Positions 9,268 to 16,703 are shown, numbered from the stretch's first letter. The stretch is DNA of 64,000 bases from Deinococcus humi (GCF_014201875.1 NZ_JACHFL010000022.1:11083-75082); one strand, 5' to 3'. A program made the numbers and translations. The notes: a model not told the origin generated them from the sequence alone.

Positions 9268-10079
9268 GGTTGTGGCAAGTTGTTGGGGTAGGGTGACGCG
9301 GTGCTGAGTGGTCAGAAGCTTCCTGGGTACCGATTCCCTCTCGCCGTGATCGGCTACGCCGCCAATGCTCGATCATCGCTTCACCCTCAGCTATCGGGAC
9401 GTCGAAGAACTGCTGCTGGAACGGGGGATCACCGTCACCCGCGAGTCCATTCGGACTTGGTACATCAAATTCAGCGCCCTCTTTGCACAGGGCCTGCGTC
9501 ACCGGGAACCCCGTCGGGGTTCCCGGCGGCATGTCGACGTTACGGTGCGTGGACGTCGGTGGGGTCAAACACTGGCTGTGGGGGCCGTAGACGAACACGG
9601 TGCCGTGCTGGACGTCCTCCTTCAACAACACCGGGACACCGAAGCTGCCAAGTCGTTCTTTCATCGCCTGCGGGGGGAATACGACACGCCGGAGGTCATT
9701 CACACCGACAAGCTCTGGAGCTATGGCGCGGCCCTGCGCGAGCTTCCCGTGCTCCACCCCGTGGAGCACGTCCAGGTGATTGCGACGGCACGCTGCAACA
9801 ACCTGATTGAACAGTCTCACCGACCCACCCGGAAGCAGGAACGTCAGCAGCGAGGCTTCAAATCACGACGAAGGGCACAAGGTTTTCTCAACCTACACGC
9901 TCGAATCACGAACCTTCACCACCCTGCTCGCTCCACCGTCCCTGCTCCCCAGCGCCGTTTTCACCAGGAAAAAGTCTTCAAGACCTGGCGGCAGGTCGTG
10001 GAACAGGCGGCCTGAAGTTCAGGCCGCTTCCGTGCCTGACTTTCCTGTGCTTTCTGAAAGCCAACAACTTGCCACAACC
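9268..10079 (+). mobile_element. IS6-type insertion sequence, decayed
   Basis: The element is bounded by perfect 19-bp inverted repeats, GGTTGTGGCAAGTTGTTGG at 9268-9286 and its complement at 10061-10079, giving 812 bp. Length and transposase type fit IS6-like elements. No 8-bp target duplication is visible in the flanks (TTAACCTC versus CCGCCAAC), so neighbouring DNA may have been rearranged since insertion. Confidence 0.85.
9301..10015 (+). pseudogene. IS6-family transposase with frameshifts
   Basis: The N-terminal part (KLPGYRFPLAVIGYAA) is in the frame starting at 9301. The rest (MLDHRFTLSYRDVEEL onwards) is in the frame of 9365, so one base is extra near 9364. Between about 9545 and 9582 the frame is shifted again: the +1 frame reads CVDVGGVKHWLW, the usual family sequence, before returning at AVDEHGAVLD. 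Catalytic positions remain visible: first Asp in RRHVDV, second in VIHTDKLWSY, Glu in NNLIEQSHRP. The long open frame at 9365-10015 therefore survives only because two opposite frameshifts cancel. Probably inactive. Confidence 0.85.
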
Positions 10080-10234
10080 CCGCCAACGTGTTCTGTTCGC
10101 AAGCTGACACACTGCACGGAATCAGCGGAAGAACCAATAGCGGGGCAGCTCTAAACCGCCTGGATCCGCTCAAGCGTGCTCAATGCAACCCCTGTCGCTC
10201 ATTTCTACTTTACGACTCGACGCCATACCAAAAG

Positions 10235-10262
10235 TACCACCTCTTATCCTAAAATGGTGGTA
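10235..10262 (+). promoter_or_regulatory. Predicted leaderless promoter and operator of the toxin-antitoxin operon
   Basis: TACCACC (10235-10241) and GGTGGTA (10256-10262) form an inverted repeat. Between them TAAAAT (10250-10255) sits exactly where a -10 box would lie if transcription began at the A of the ATG at 10262. Antitoxins commonly bind such sites to autoregulate. No clear -35 box is seen. Confidence 0.5.
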
Positions 10263-10504
10263 TGACCTCGAGCAAGCTCAGTATCAGCCTGAATGCCCAA
10301 CTGGTGGATTTTCTTGAGCACTACCAAGCGGCCCACCAGATCCGCTCCAGATCCGAGGTCATCAGTGAGGCGGTGGCTTTGCTCCAGGAACGCGAGCTCG
10401 AGCAACAGTACGCCGAGGCGCTGGAAGAGTGGGCACCGGAAGCGGACGCCTGGGAAGTGGTGACTGGCGACGGACTGACCGAGGAACGCGATGCAGCGCG
10501 GTGA
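10262..10504 (+). CDS. Ribbon-helix-helix antitoxin of a MazF-type pair
   Basis: An 80-residue protein. The N-terminal 45 residues fit a CopG/ParD-type ribbon-helix-helix: strand KLSISLNAQLVDFLEHY, then helices QAAHQIRSRSEVISEAVALL. The C-terminal half is acidic (LEEWAPEADAWEVVTGDGL), typical of a toxin-binding tail. The gene overlaps the toxin gene by 14 bases, so translation is likely coupled. It would neutralise the downstream ribonuclease and repress its own promoter through the inverted repeat over the start codon. Confidence 0.85.
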   Translation: MTSSKLSISLNAQLVDFLEHYQAAHQIRSRSEVISEAVALLQERELEQQYAEALEEWAPEADAWEVVTGDGLTEERDAAR

Positions 10505-10841
10505 GGTTTATTTTGCAGACCTCAATCCTGCCCGCGGCTCCGAGGCCAACAAGCGCCGGCCGGTGCTCATCGTCAGCAACGACGGCCTGAACCGCACCGT
10601 GGCCCGGCTCGGCCGCGGCGTGATCACCATCGTGCCGCTGACCAGCAACACGGAGCGCGTCTACAATTTTCAGGTCCTTCTGCCGGCTCTCACCAGCGGC
10701 CTGCCCCAGGACAGCAAAGCCCAGTGCGAGCAGGTGCGCAGCGTGGCCGCCGAACGCCTGACTGGTCCCGCCGTCTGCCGAATTCCCAGCGACCTGATGG
10801 TCCGCGTCGACGCCGCCCTCCGCCTGCACCTGGCCCTGTGA
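10491..10841 (+). CDS. mazF: MazF/PemK-family toxin (endoribonuclease)
   Basis: A 116-residue protein matching MazF over its whole length. It has the N-terminal RGEVYFADLNPARGSE strand-loop, the KRRPVLIVSND motif with the conserved R-P-V/A-L-I-V core, TIVPLTSN, and SKAQCEQVRSVAAERL containing the conserved Q-x-R-S/T catalytic region. The C-terminal helix is complete. MazF enzymes cut mRNA at short sequence motifs; cutting specificity cannot be read from the sequence. On a plasmid the pair would act as an addiction module. Confidence 0.92.
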   Translation: MQRGEVYFADLNPARGSEANKRRPVLIVSNDGLNRTVARLGRGVITIVPLTSNTERVYNFQVLLPALTSGLPQDSKAQCEQVRSVAAERLTGPAVCRIPSDLMVRVDAALRLHLAL

Positions 10842-11453
10842 ACTGAACGCTCTTCCCTGTTCACGACCCGGAGAGCAACAAGGCATGCCCCAGGAATCCC
10901 GGCAGAAAGTGCCCCACCCGTCGAGCGGGCGGGACATACCGGAGGGCTGGGAAAGCAACGGACGGAACTCAAGTGCCGCTCGTGGTCATCTCGAGTGGCG
11001 AATCCTCTCGCCTGACACCGGGTCTGCGAGACTGGCTCCTCCCGAGGACGCTTTCAGTTTGTAACCATCGAAAAGGCCACCGGACACGCGCCCCGACGCT
11101 TTCAAACCGTGCTCACCTTCCTCCAGCGGGTCCTGGAGAACGACGGTTCGCATGGTGGGCGTTGACGACCCCTTCGAAGGTCTGGCCCTCCGCAGTGCAT
11201 TGCCCTCGGCTCACGTGCCCGTGGGACGCGGCCTTCATCACACGAAAATTCGAGGGCCAGAAATGAACCGGCTGCCGTGGCGCTCCTCCGACAGGCAGGG
11301 ACACCGGTGGTCCCGGTATCAGCCAACCACGGGGCCCCGCTCCCGTCGGGCTGCCAGGCCCTCGTGCATGCTGGACACGTCCAGCAACGGGTCCGGGGAC
11401 CCAGCAGTCCGGCCCTGGCACCTTGGTGAATGAGATGGGCAGTCCGGCACCCC
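10842..11453. other. Gene-poor stretch, possible decayed coding sequence
   Basis: About 610 bases with no confident gene. One plus-strand frame near 11060-11160 reads FQFVTIEKATGHAPRRFQTV then VLTFLQRVLENDGS, which is protein-like but has no start and soon stops. Another fragment lies near 11280-11400. These look like gene remnants of unknown origin. Confidence 0.35.
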
Positions 11454-11966
11454 TCAGCGGTAGAGCCGGAACGCAACCCGCCAGGCGTCAGGGTACTCGC
11501 CATACGAGTTGACGCAGGAAAGCGTGAATCGCCCCACCGGAATCCTGACCTCCTGCCCGTTCGCCTGTTCGCAACCTCCCTCCAGTCGGGACAGCGCCGC
11601 CTCGGAAACCGCTGAGCCTGCCGCAAAGGTAAACGCCTTTGCCAGCACCGACGACAGGTACCCTCCGGGATACAACAGATCGTCTTGCACACCCTGCGCG
11701 TAACCCACGGAAGTCACCACATTGTTGACGCGGATCACCGAAAGGGTGGGGCCGGCCTCTGGCATGTCGCCAGGCTGTGGGAGACGCTCGGGGGCAAGCG
11801 TGTAGCGGAAGTCGACCACCCCGCCGCCCAGCGGCTCACGGGAGCTGAGGGTGCAATGGGACTGGCGACAGAAACTGCTCTCGAAAAAAGAGTTGATGGT
11901 GCCGAGCAGCGGCGCGGCGTGGGCAGTGGATCCGAGGGCGAGCAGTGGCAGGATCAGAAGTTTCAT
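11454..11966 (-). CDS. Predicted secreted protein, unknown function
   Basis: A 170-residue protein with a Sec signal peptide (MKLLILPLLALGSTAHA, cleavage after AHA). The mature part has four cysteines (SSFCRQSHC, EGGCEQ, LSCVNS) that could form disulphides. AAGGGAG precedes the ATG. It is the downstream-most gene of the minus-strand group 13333-12614, 12491-12075, 11966-11454, and is separated from the previous gene by a perfect 13-bp inverted repeat. No family is recognised. Confidence 0.6.
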   Translation of the reverse strand: MKLLILPLLALGSTAHAAPLLGTINSFFESSFCRQSHCTLSSREPLGGGVVDFRYTLAPERLPQPGDMPEAGPTLSVIRVNNVVTSVGYAQGVQDDLLYPGGYLSSVLAKAFTFAAGSAVSEAALSRLEGGCEQANGQEVRIPVGRFTLSCVNSYGEYPDAWRVAFRLYR

Positions 11967-12024
11967 GGCGTCTCCCTTGACGAGGTTCCGGGCGGGCCGA
12001 GTGGCCCTGGGTCACTGGTGTGGA

Positions 12025-12071
12025 CCACGAACGCACCTCAAAGCGTTTTCCCCGCTGTGGTGCGTTCGTGG
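12025..12071 (-). terminator. Perfect 13-bp inverted repeat between two secreted-protein genes
   Basis: CCACGAACGCACC (12025-12037) and GGTGCGTTCGTGG (12059-12071) are perfect complements with a 21-base loop. It starts four bases past the stop of the gene ending at 12075. A T run is absent, so it may be a factor-dependent terminator, an mRNA-end stabiliser or a protein-binding site. Confidence 0.45.
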
Positions 12072-12074
12072 CAC

Positions 12075-12491
12075 TTAGCGTCCGCTGCCGTCGTACAGGT
12101 CGATGAAGTAGCGAGAATCCTCCCACCAGTCGAAGTGGTAGTCCTTGCCGTTGTTCGAGCAGCTCGTGGCCATGCCCGTGCGCAGGTCGAGCACGTAGTC
12201 CTCGTACCAGTCGTCGCCGCTCATGTCGCTGTCAAAACGGATCTCCGCGTGGTCCACGGTTCCGTTGGGCCACCAGGCGCCGAACCACTCGTTGACCTTG
12301 ACGGTTCCACTGTGCCAGTTGCCCCCGGAGCCGCCGCGGTACTCGAAATTGATGTTGCGGTCGGTGGAGTTGTAGATGCAGAACATGTCGACGTAGGCGT
12401 TGTTGGACGCAGCGTGGGCGGACGCGCCGAGCAGCTGGGCGGCGAGCAGGGCGACGGTAGACAGGCGGCGCAGGGGGTTCAGGACAGTCAT
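12075..12491 (-). CDS. Small predicted secreted protein behind 71-bp element copy A
   Basis: From the ATG at 12491 the 138-residue product starts MTVLNPLRRLSTVALLAAQL and has a signal peptide ending at SAHAA. The mature domain is aromatic and acidic (YRGGSGGNWHSGTVKVNEWF, DDWYEDYVLDLRTGM) with two cysteines (DMFCIYNS, ATSCSNN). AAGGAG lies eight bases upstream of this ATG. A second in-frame ATG at 12560, right behind GGAGGAG at the edge of the conserved element, would add 23 residues. The same double-start layout is found in the unrelated-looking secreted gene at 16306. Function unknown. Confidence 0.6.
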   Translation of the reverse strand: MTVLNPLRRLSTVALLAAQLLGASAHAASNNAYVDMFCIYNSTDRNINFEYRGGSGGNWHSGTVKVNEWFGAWWPNGTVDHAEIRFDSDMSGDDWYEDYVLDLRTGMATSCSNNGKDYHFDWWEDSRYFIDLYDGSGR

Positions 12492-12562
12492 GGCAGTGCT
12501 CCTTGGGGTGCAGCGAGTGGATGCTTTGGGCTCGGGGCGGGCGTTCAGCGGTTTATGCATCT

Positions 12563-12633
12563 CTCCTCCGTTAACCTCGTCGTTCTTGAAATCAAGGTAC
12601 GGAGGGTGCCCGATCAGCACCCGAGCAACTCCT
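12563..12633 (-). repeat. 71-bp conserved element, copy A, with conserved hairpin
   Basis: It matches the reverse complement of 16157-16227 at 66 of 71 positions. On the minus strand it runs from the last codons of the LRV-like gene (EELLGC, stop) to the Shine-Dalgarno sequence of the upstream start at 12560. It contains a stem made from 12588-12595 and 12571-12578 with a nine-base loop. In this copy three stem pairs are G-U, replacing G-C pairs of copy B, so pairing is kept in RNA. Confidence 0.85.
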
Positions 12634-13333
12634 CCAACGTCCGGGCGGGTGCAGGCACGACGGTGCGTCCGGGAAGAAGGGCCGCAAGGGCCGCGCGGCG
12701 GACGGCGCGGTGGTCGTGCCGCAGCAGCCGGAACAGCAGGCCGCGGGAGACTGCCGGGGACTGCGCCACGAGCCAGGCCGCGTACACGCCGTATGCCGCG
12801 AGGTCATCGGGTGTGCCGAGCAGGTGGACCGGCAGCCGGCCGGCCAGCACGTCGTTCAGACATCTGGCCCACCAGCCGGACAATTCAGGGTGCAGGAGGG
12901 CCGCGCGGCGCACCGTGGGGTCATCGTCGAGGGCGAGGCGCCGCAGGAGTGCTTCGGGGGCCCGGGGGTGGTGGGCGACGAGCAGGCGCGCCCAAGGCCC
13001 GAGCCGGGCGAGGGCGCACAGCGTGATGGGCTCGAGGGTCGGATCGGTCACGCCGAGTGTGGTGAGGTCAGCGCTGCTCCCCGCGCGCTGCAGGAGGGAC
13101 AGAACGCCTCTGGGGGTGTTCGGATGTGTTGCGGCGAACCGTCGTTCGTGGGTCCGGGCACTGGTGGCGAGGCGTGTGAGGTGCAGCGCGCGCTCCAGTG
13201 CGGCGCCACGCTTCTCCTGGCCAACGGGTCTGGCGGCTCCGGACCCGGACCGTTCCGCCGTCACTGGCCGCCCTGAGGCCGCGGCGCCCCGATCCCGGCA
13301 GGTGCCGGTCTCCTCAGATCCGCACGCCCGCAC
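12614..13333 (-). CDS. LRV/HEAT-like helical repeat protein
   Basis: A hypothetical protein of up to 239 residues. From about residue 60 it shows short helical repeats resembling leucine-rich-repeat-variant units: THPNTPRGVLSLLQ, HHPRAPEALLRRLALDDDPT then VRRAALLHP, and QSPAVSRGLLFRLLRHDHRA then VRRAALAALL. The recurring pattern is HP-x-x-P-x-x-LLRRLA-x-D-x-x-x-VRRAA. The N-terminal 45 residues are low-complexity and the GTG start at 13333 is doubtful. It is divergent from the regulator gene at 13465. Its last codons lie inside 71-bp element copy A. A remnant of the same kind of C-terminus (QELLGC, stop) precedes copy B. Likely a protein-protein interaction module. Confidence 0.55.
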   Translation of the reverse strand: MRACGSEETGTCRDRGAAASGRPVTAERSGSGAARPVGQEKRGAALERALHLTRLATSARTHERRFAATHPNTPRGVLSLLQRAGSSADLTTLGVTDPTLEPITLCALARLGPWARLLVAHHPRAPEALLRRLALDDDPTVRRAALLHPELSGWWARCLNDVLAGRLPVHLLGTPDDLAAYGVYAAWLVAQSPAVSRGLLFRLLRHDHRAVRRAALAALLPGRTVVPAPARTLEELLGC

Positions 13334-13464
13334 AACTGCCAGGGGGTCTCCGGGCCTCCGACATCGCGGTTCATGCCCGGACCCTAGCCGCCCTGCCCGA
13401 GCAAGGCCCGATCAAGGTGATCGGTCCTGCTGGACCTCGCGCTGCGCGTTGCGTAAGGTGGGGC

Positions 13465-15963
13465 ATGAAGCTGCTGGCCCTGGGAACCCTGCGACTCGAG
13501 TCGTCCGGGCTGACCGCGCCGTTGCCGTTGCTGCTGCTCACCTACCTCGCAGAGCGGGGGGCCCAGTCCAGGGCGACGCTGACGCAGCTGTTCTTTGCAG
13601 GCAACACCGATCCCAGCGATGGCCTGTCGTCGGTCCTCAGAAAGCTCCGCGACGAGGACCCTGCGCTCGTGCAGGACCGGGGGGGTCTGCTCGAGACGAA
13701 CGTCGCGTTCGATGTGACCGAGCTGGAGGCGGCGCAGACCGCGCGGCGGTACGACACCGTCGTGCAGCTGTATTCCGGCGCGTTCCTGCTGAGGCTCGAC
13801 GGCCTCCTCGTCACCGCGCACGACCTGGGGGCGCACGGGCGCAAGAAACGCAAGTCGGAGATCTTGGTGAGTCCGGACGTGCTCGACTGGATCGACACGA
13901 CCCGCAGCGGGACGGCCGACCGGGTCCGTGAGGCCCATGTGCGCCTTGCCGAGCGGCATGCCGAACGTGGCGAGTTTGATGTGGCTGCCACCCTCGTCGA
14001 ACGGGGCCTGGACCTCAGCGGAACGAACGCGCTCGAGGGCGCCCAGTACGGTCGCTACCACCGCCTGCTCCTGGCGGGCGGGAATCCCCGCGCCGGCATT
14101 CTGCAGCGCGAGGCGAGGGTGGACTTCGATCTGGTCCTGTCCGGGGACCGCGACGCCGCGCGCGCACAACTGCGCACCACCCTGCGCGGCCGCCGCCGTG
14201 AACGCGCGGCGCTGCGCGGGGTGCGGCGCGGCCAGTGGGCCTGGGTGACGGGGACGGCCGGCATGGGCAAGTCGTTGCTGCTCGCCCACCTTGACGGCTA
14301 CGCCCTTGCGCCGGGCACGGCGCCGTACTCGTCCCTGAGCGCCCTGCTCGATCCGGACGGCGCCCAGGACGCCGCGCAGGTCGTCTCCCGACTCGCGCAG
14401 CTCAACCGGCCGCTGCTGATCGACGACTGGGACCACCTCGACGATCTGACACGCGCGGCGCTCGTCCATCTGCGTGACGTCCGTGCGCCCACCGCTGTGG
14501 TCATCGCCTCGCGCGGCCCGCCGGAAGTCCCCGTCGACCTGACGCTCACCCTGCGGCCGCTCGAGCCCGAAGAGCTGCGTGACCTGCCCGGAGCGTACGC
14601 GACCACGGGCGGATTGCCGTTCCTGGTCGACGCGCTGACCCGGGGCGAGCCGCTGACGCACGCGCTGCATGCCCGCTTCGCGGGCCTCTCCGACGCCTGT
14701 CTCGAGATGTATGCCGCCCTGACGTTGCTCGGACCTGGGTCCGACAGGCCGCGCCAGGTCACGGATCTCGCGGTGGTCCGCGACGCCCTGCATCTGCGTC
14801 CGGAAGATTTTGCGTCCACGCTGCAACGCCTGATCGCGACGGGCCTCGTCGAACCCGGCGGAACGGTGCGGGCCAGGGCGACCGCCCTGGCCTTCGTGGA
14901 AACGCTCGGCGCCATGTACCTCACCGTCGCTCTGCGCCTCGCGCGCCGCCTGGAGGGCCGCGGCGCCCACGAACTGTACGTGCGGGCCCGGCCGCTGTGG
15001 ACCGGACACGATCACGGCGCACTCTGCGCGGCCAGCCTGGCGTGGGCCGACGAACTGATCGCACGCGGCTATGCCCGCCAGGCCGTGGAGGTCCTGCTCG
15101 AGGCGCAGCATGCCCTGCACGACGGCTGTGCGGCGCCGCTGCGCCTTGCCCAGGCCTACGAGCGCAAGGGCGAGTACGCCCACGCGTGGGACCTCACCGC
15201 CCGCCTGGCCGACACGCCCGAGGTCCAGGCGCTCCAGGCCGTCCTCGAGTGGCGCCTGGGTCAACCGGACGCTGCGCGCCGCAGGGCCGGGGCGCTGCTT
15301 GGGCAGCCCCTGCCGAAAGAAGTGCGGGCCGAGGCCCGTTACGTCCTCGGGAACCTCGACGCGGAATGCGCAGACTTCGGCAGCGCCCGCAGTCACCTGG
15401 AAGGGGCCGCGTTTCTGTTTGGCCTGGTCGGCAGGACCCTGCGCCGCGCCGAAGTGCTCAGTGACCTCGCGATCGTCGCCGTCTGTACCCCCGAACCGCC
15501 GCCGGATCCGGGGACGGCGAGGCTCGACCCGGATCGCCTGTGGACCGAGGCGGTGGCACTCGCCGGGGAGGACGCCCTGCTCCGATCGCGCCTGCACAAC
15601 AACCAGGGGCGGTGGAGCATGCTCAATGGGAAGTACGGTGACGCGGAGCGCTCGTTCCTGAGCGCGCTCGACGAGGCCGACCGCTCGGGTGCGCGCGACA
15701 GCGCAGCCAAAGCCTGGCTCAACCTCGGCTTGCTCTATCACCATCTGAAACGCGTCTCCGAGGAGCGCGCGGCGTTCGAGAGCGCCCTGCTGCAGGCCAG
15801 GGCTTCCGGAGAGCGCGTCACGGAGGCCACGGCCCTGGCGAACCTCGCCGAACTCGACGGACAACCTGCCGGACTCGAGGAGGCGCTCGACATCGTTCGG
15901 GAACTGCAGCACGCCGAACTCGAGGCGGAGTTCACCGGGATGCTCGAACAACTGCGCGGATAG
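13465..15963 (+). CDS. SARP/STAND-type transcriptional regulator with ATPase and TPR domains
   Basis: An 832-residue protein. Residues 1-75 resemble the winged-helix start of SARP-like activators (KLLALGTLRLESSGL, then LTYLAERGAQSRATLTQLFF and GLSSVLRKLRDE). A helical region follows (about 80-230). A P-loop ATPase comes next, with Walker A GTAGMGKS at about residue 265 and a Walker B-like LLIDDWDHL at about 320. The remainder (about 470-830) consists of helical TPR-like repeats. ATG at 13465 is preferred because AAGGTGGGG lies just upstream; the frame is open for 270 bases before it. Such proteins switch on ATP binding and ligand or partner recognition. It sits between the two 71-bp elements and is the natural candidate to control them. 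Confidence 0.75.
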   Translation: MKLLALGTLRLESSGLTAPLPLLLLTYLAERGAQSRATLTQLFFAGNTDPSDGLSSVLRKLRDEDPALVQDRGGLLETNVAFDVTELEAAQTARRYDTVVQLYSGAFLLRLDGLLVTAHDLGAHGRKKRKSEILVSPDVLDWIDTTRSGTADRVREAHVRLAERHAERGEFDVAATLVERGLDLSGTNALEGAQYGRYHRLLLAGGNPRAGILQREARVDFDLVLSGDRDAARAQLRTTLRGRRRERAALRGVRRGQWAWVTGTAGMGKSLLLAHLDGYALAPGTAPYSSLSALLDPDGAQDAAQVVSRLAQLNRPLLIDDWDHLDDLTRAALVHLRDVRAPTAVVIASRGPPEVPVDLTLTLRPLEPEELRDLPGAYATTGGLPFLVDALTRGEPLTHALHARFAGLSDACLEMYAALTLLGPGSDRPRQVTDLAVVRDALHLRPEDFASTLQRLIATGLVEPGGTVRARATALAFVETLGAMYLTVALRLARRLEGRGAHELYVRARPLWTGHDHGALCAASLAWADELIARGYARQAVEVLLEAQHALHDGCAAPLRLAQAYERKGEYAHAWDLTARLADTPEVQALQAVLEWRLGQPDAARRRAGALLGQPLPKEVRAEARYVLGNLDAECADFGSARSHLEGAAFLFGLVGRTLRRAEVLSDLAIVAVCTPEPPPDPGTARLDPDRLWTEAVALAGEDALLRSRLHNNQGRWSMLNGKYGDAERSFLSALDEADRSGARDSAAKAWLNLGLLYHHLKRVSEERAAFESALLQARASGERVTEATALANLAELDGQPAGLEEALDIVRELQHAELEAEFTGMLEQLRG

Positions 15964-16043
15964 ACGCCGGCGCGGGTCCGGGCCAGATGGATCGCCGAAG
16001 TTCTGCAGCCTGACTGACCGACTCCCCCATGCACAGCCCGCCG

Positions 16044-16094
16044 GACCCACCGCAGGGCGGGGTATACCGCTGGGTCTTTTGGGCCCCGCCCTGC
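16044..16094 (+). terminator. Overlapping alternative hairpins downstream of the regulator
   Basis: GACCCA (16044-16049) can pair with TGGGTC (16071-16076), which is followed by TTTT: a terminator-like form. GCAGGGCGGGG (16052-16062) pairs perfectly with CCCCGCCCTGC (16084-16094). The two hairpins exclude each other, which resembles an attenuator, but could simply be a bidirectional terminator. Confidence 0.45.
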
Positions 16095-16101
16095 ATGCCA
16101 C

Positions 16102-16176
16102 GCGTCCAGTCTCCGGAAGGCGGCGGTGGCGCACAGGGGGAGTGACGACCCGCGCCAGGAGTTGCTCGGGTGCTGA
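16102..16176 (+). pseudogene. C-terminal remnant of an LRV-like gene upstream of element copy B
   Basis: The frame ending in TGA at 16174-16176 reads SSLRKAAVAHRGSDDPRQEL followed by LGC and stop. The end (ELLGC, stop) is identical to that of the LRV-like gene at 12614, and LRKAAVAH fits its VRRAA pattern. No start or upstream coding region remains. This suggests the element was copied together with the end of an LRV gene. Confidence 0.4.
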
Positions 16177-16227
16177 TCGGGGACCCTCCGTACCTTGACC
16201 TCAAGAACGACGAGGTCAACGAAGGAG
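16157..16227 (+). repeat. 71-bp conserved element, copy B, with perfect stem
   Basis: This is the reverse-complement counterpart of 12563-12633, with five differences. TTGACCTC (16195-16202) and GAGGTCAA (16212-16219) form a perfect eight-base stem with loop AAGAACGAC. The Shine-Dalgarno GAAGGAGG follows directly, then ATG at 16234. Its position matches copy A exactly relative to the gene it precedes. Confidence 0.85.
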
Positions 16228-16305
16228 GAACGCATGATCACCGCCCGCCCCGCCGCTGTCCGCCCCCAACCCGGCAGACCTGCCACCCGCAACCGGAGGA
16301 CCACC

Positions 16306-16674
16306 ATGACCCTGAACCATACCCTGCGCCGCCTGCCCGCCACCGTCGCCCTCGTCGCCGCCCTGATCGGTGGGTCCGCCTTCGCCGAGCGTTCTGAGGG
16401 CTGGCTGCGCGACGGCGCCTCGGCCTACTCCGAATGGATCTACCTGGAGCGCGGCGACATGGTGACTGCCGTGGGCGAATGCGACTGGGACTGCTCCGAT
16501 CTCGATCTGTATCTGCTTGACGAAGACGGTGACGTGATGGACCGCGACACGGCGGACGACGACATCCCAGTCCTCGCCTTCATGGCCCGCTATGACGGCT
16601 GGTACCGCGTGCGCACGCACATGGCCGGCTGCGACGGGGTCTGTGTGTACACCACGGACATCGACGCCTACTGA
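16306..16674 (+). CDS. Small secreted protein with a PPC-like beta domain behind element copy B
   Basis: From ATG 16306 the 122-residue product begins MTLNHTLRRLPATVALVAAL, with a signal peptide ending at SAFA. The mature domain resembles bacterial pre-peptidase C-terminal (PPC) folds: YLERGDMVTAVGECDWDCSD, LDLYLLDEDGDVM, and a final strand YRVRTHMAGCDGVCVY. It has four cysteines. GGAGGA lies six bases before this ATG. An in-frame ATG at 16234, directly behind the conserved element with its own GAAGGAGG, would add 24 Arg/Pro-rich residues. It ends in a perfect terminator hairpin. Extracytoplasmic binding role likely, ligand unknown. Confidence 0.65.
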   Translation: MTLNHTLRRLPATVALVAALIGGSAFAERSEGWLRDGASAYSEWIYLERGDMVTAVGECDWDCSDLDLYLLDEDGDVMDRDTADDDIPVLAFMARYDGWYRVRTHMAGCDGVCVYTTDIDAY

Positions 16675-16682
16675 GCTCCGCG

Positions 16683-16703
16683 CCCCAGCCCTCAGGGCTG
16701 GGG
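16683..16703 (+). terminator. Terminator-like hairpin after the PPC-like gene
   Basis: CCCCAGCCC and GGGCTGGGG form a perfect nine-base stem with loop TCA, nine bases after the stop codon. No T run follows. Confidence 0.6.

Noticed and set aside
10973..11266. 97-codon frame starting MPLVVISSGE
   Set aside because: No domain, no ribosome binding site, and another frame over the same DNA looks more protein-like; treated as decayed sequence.
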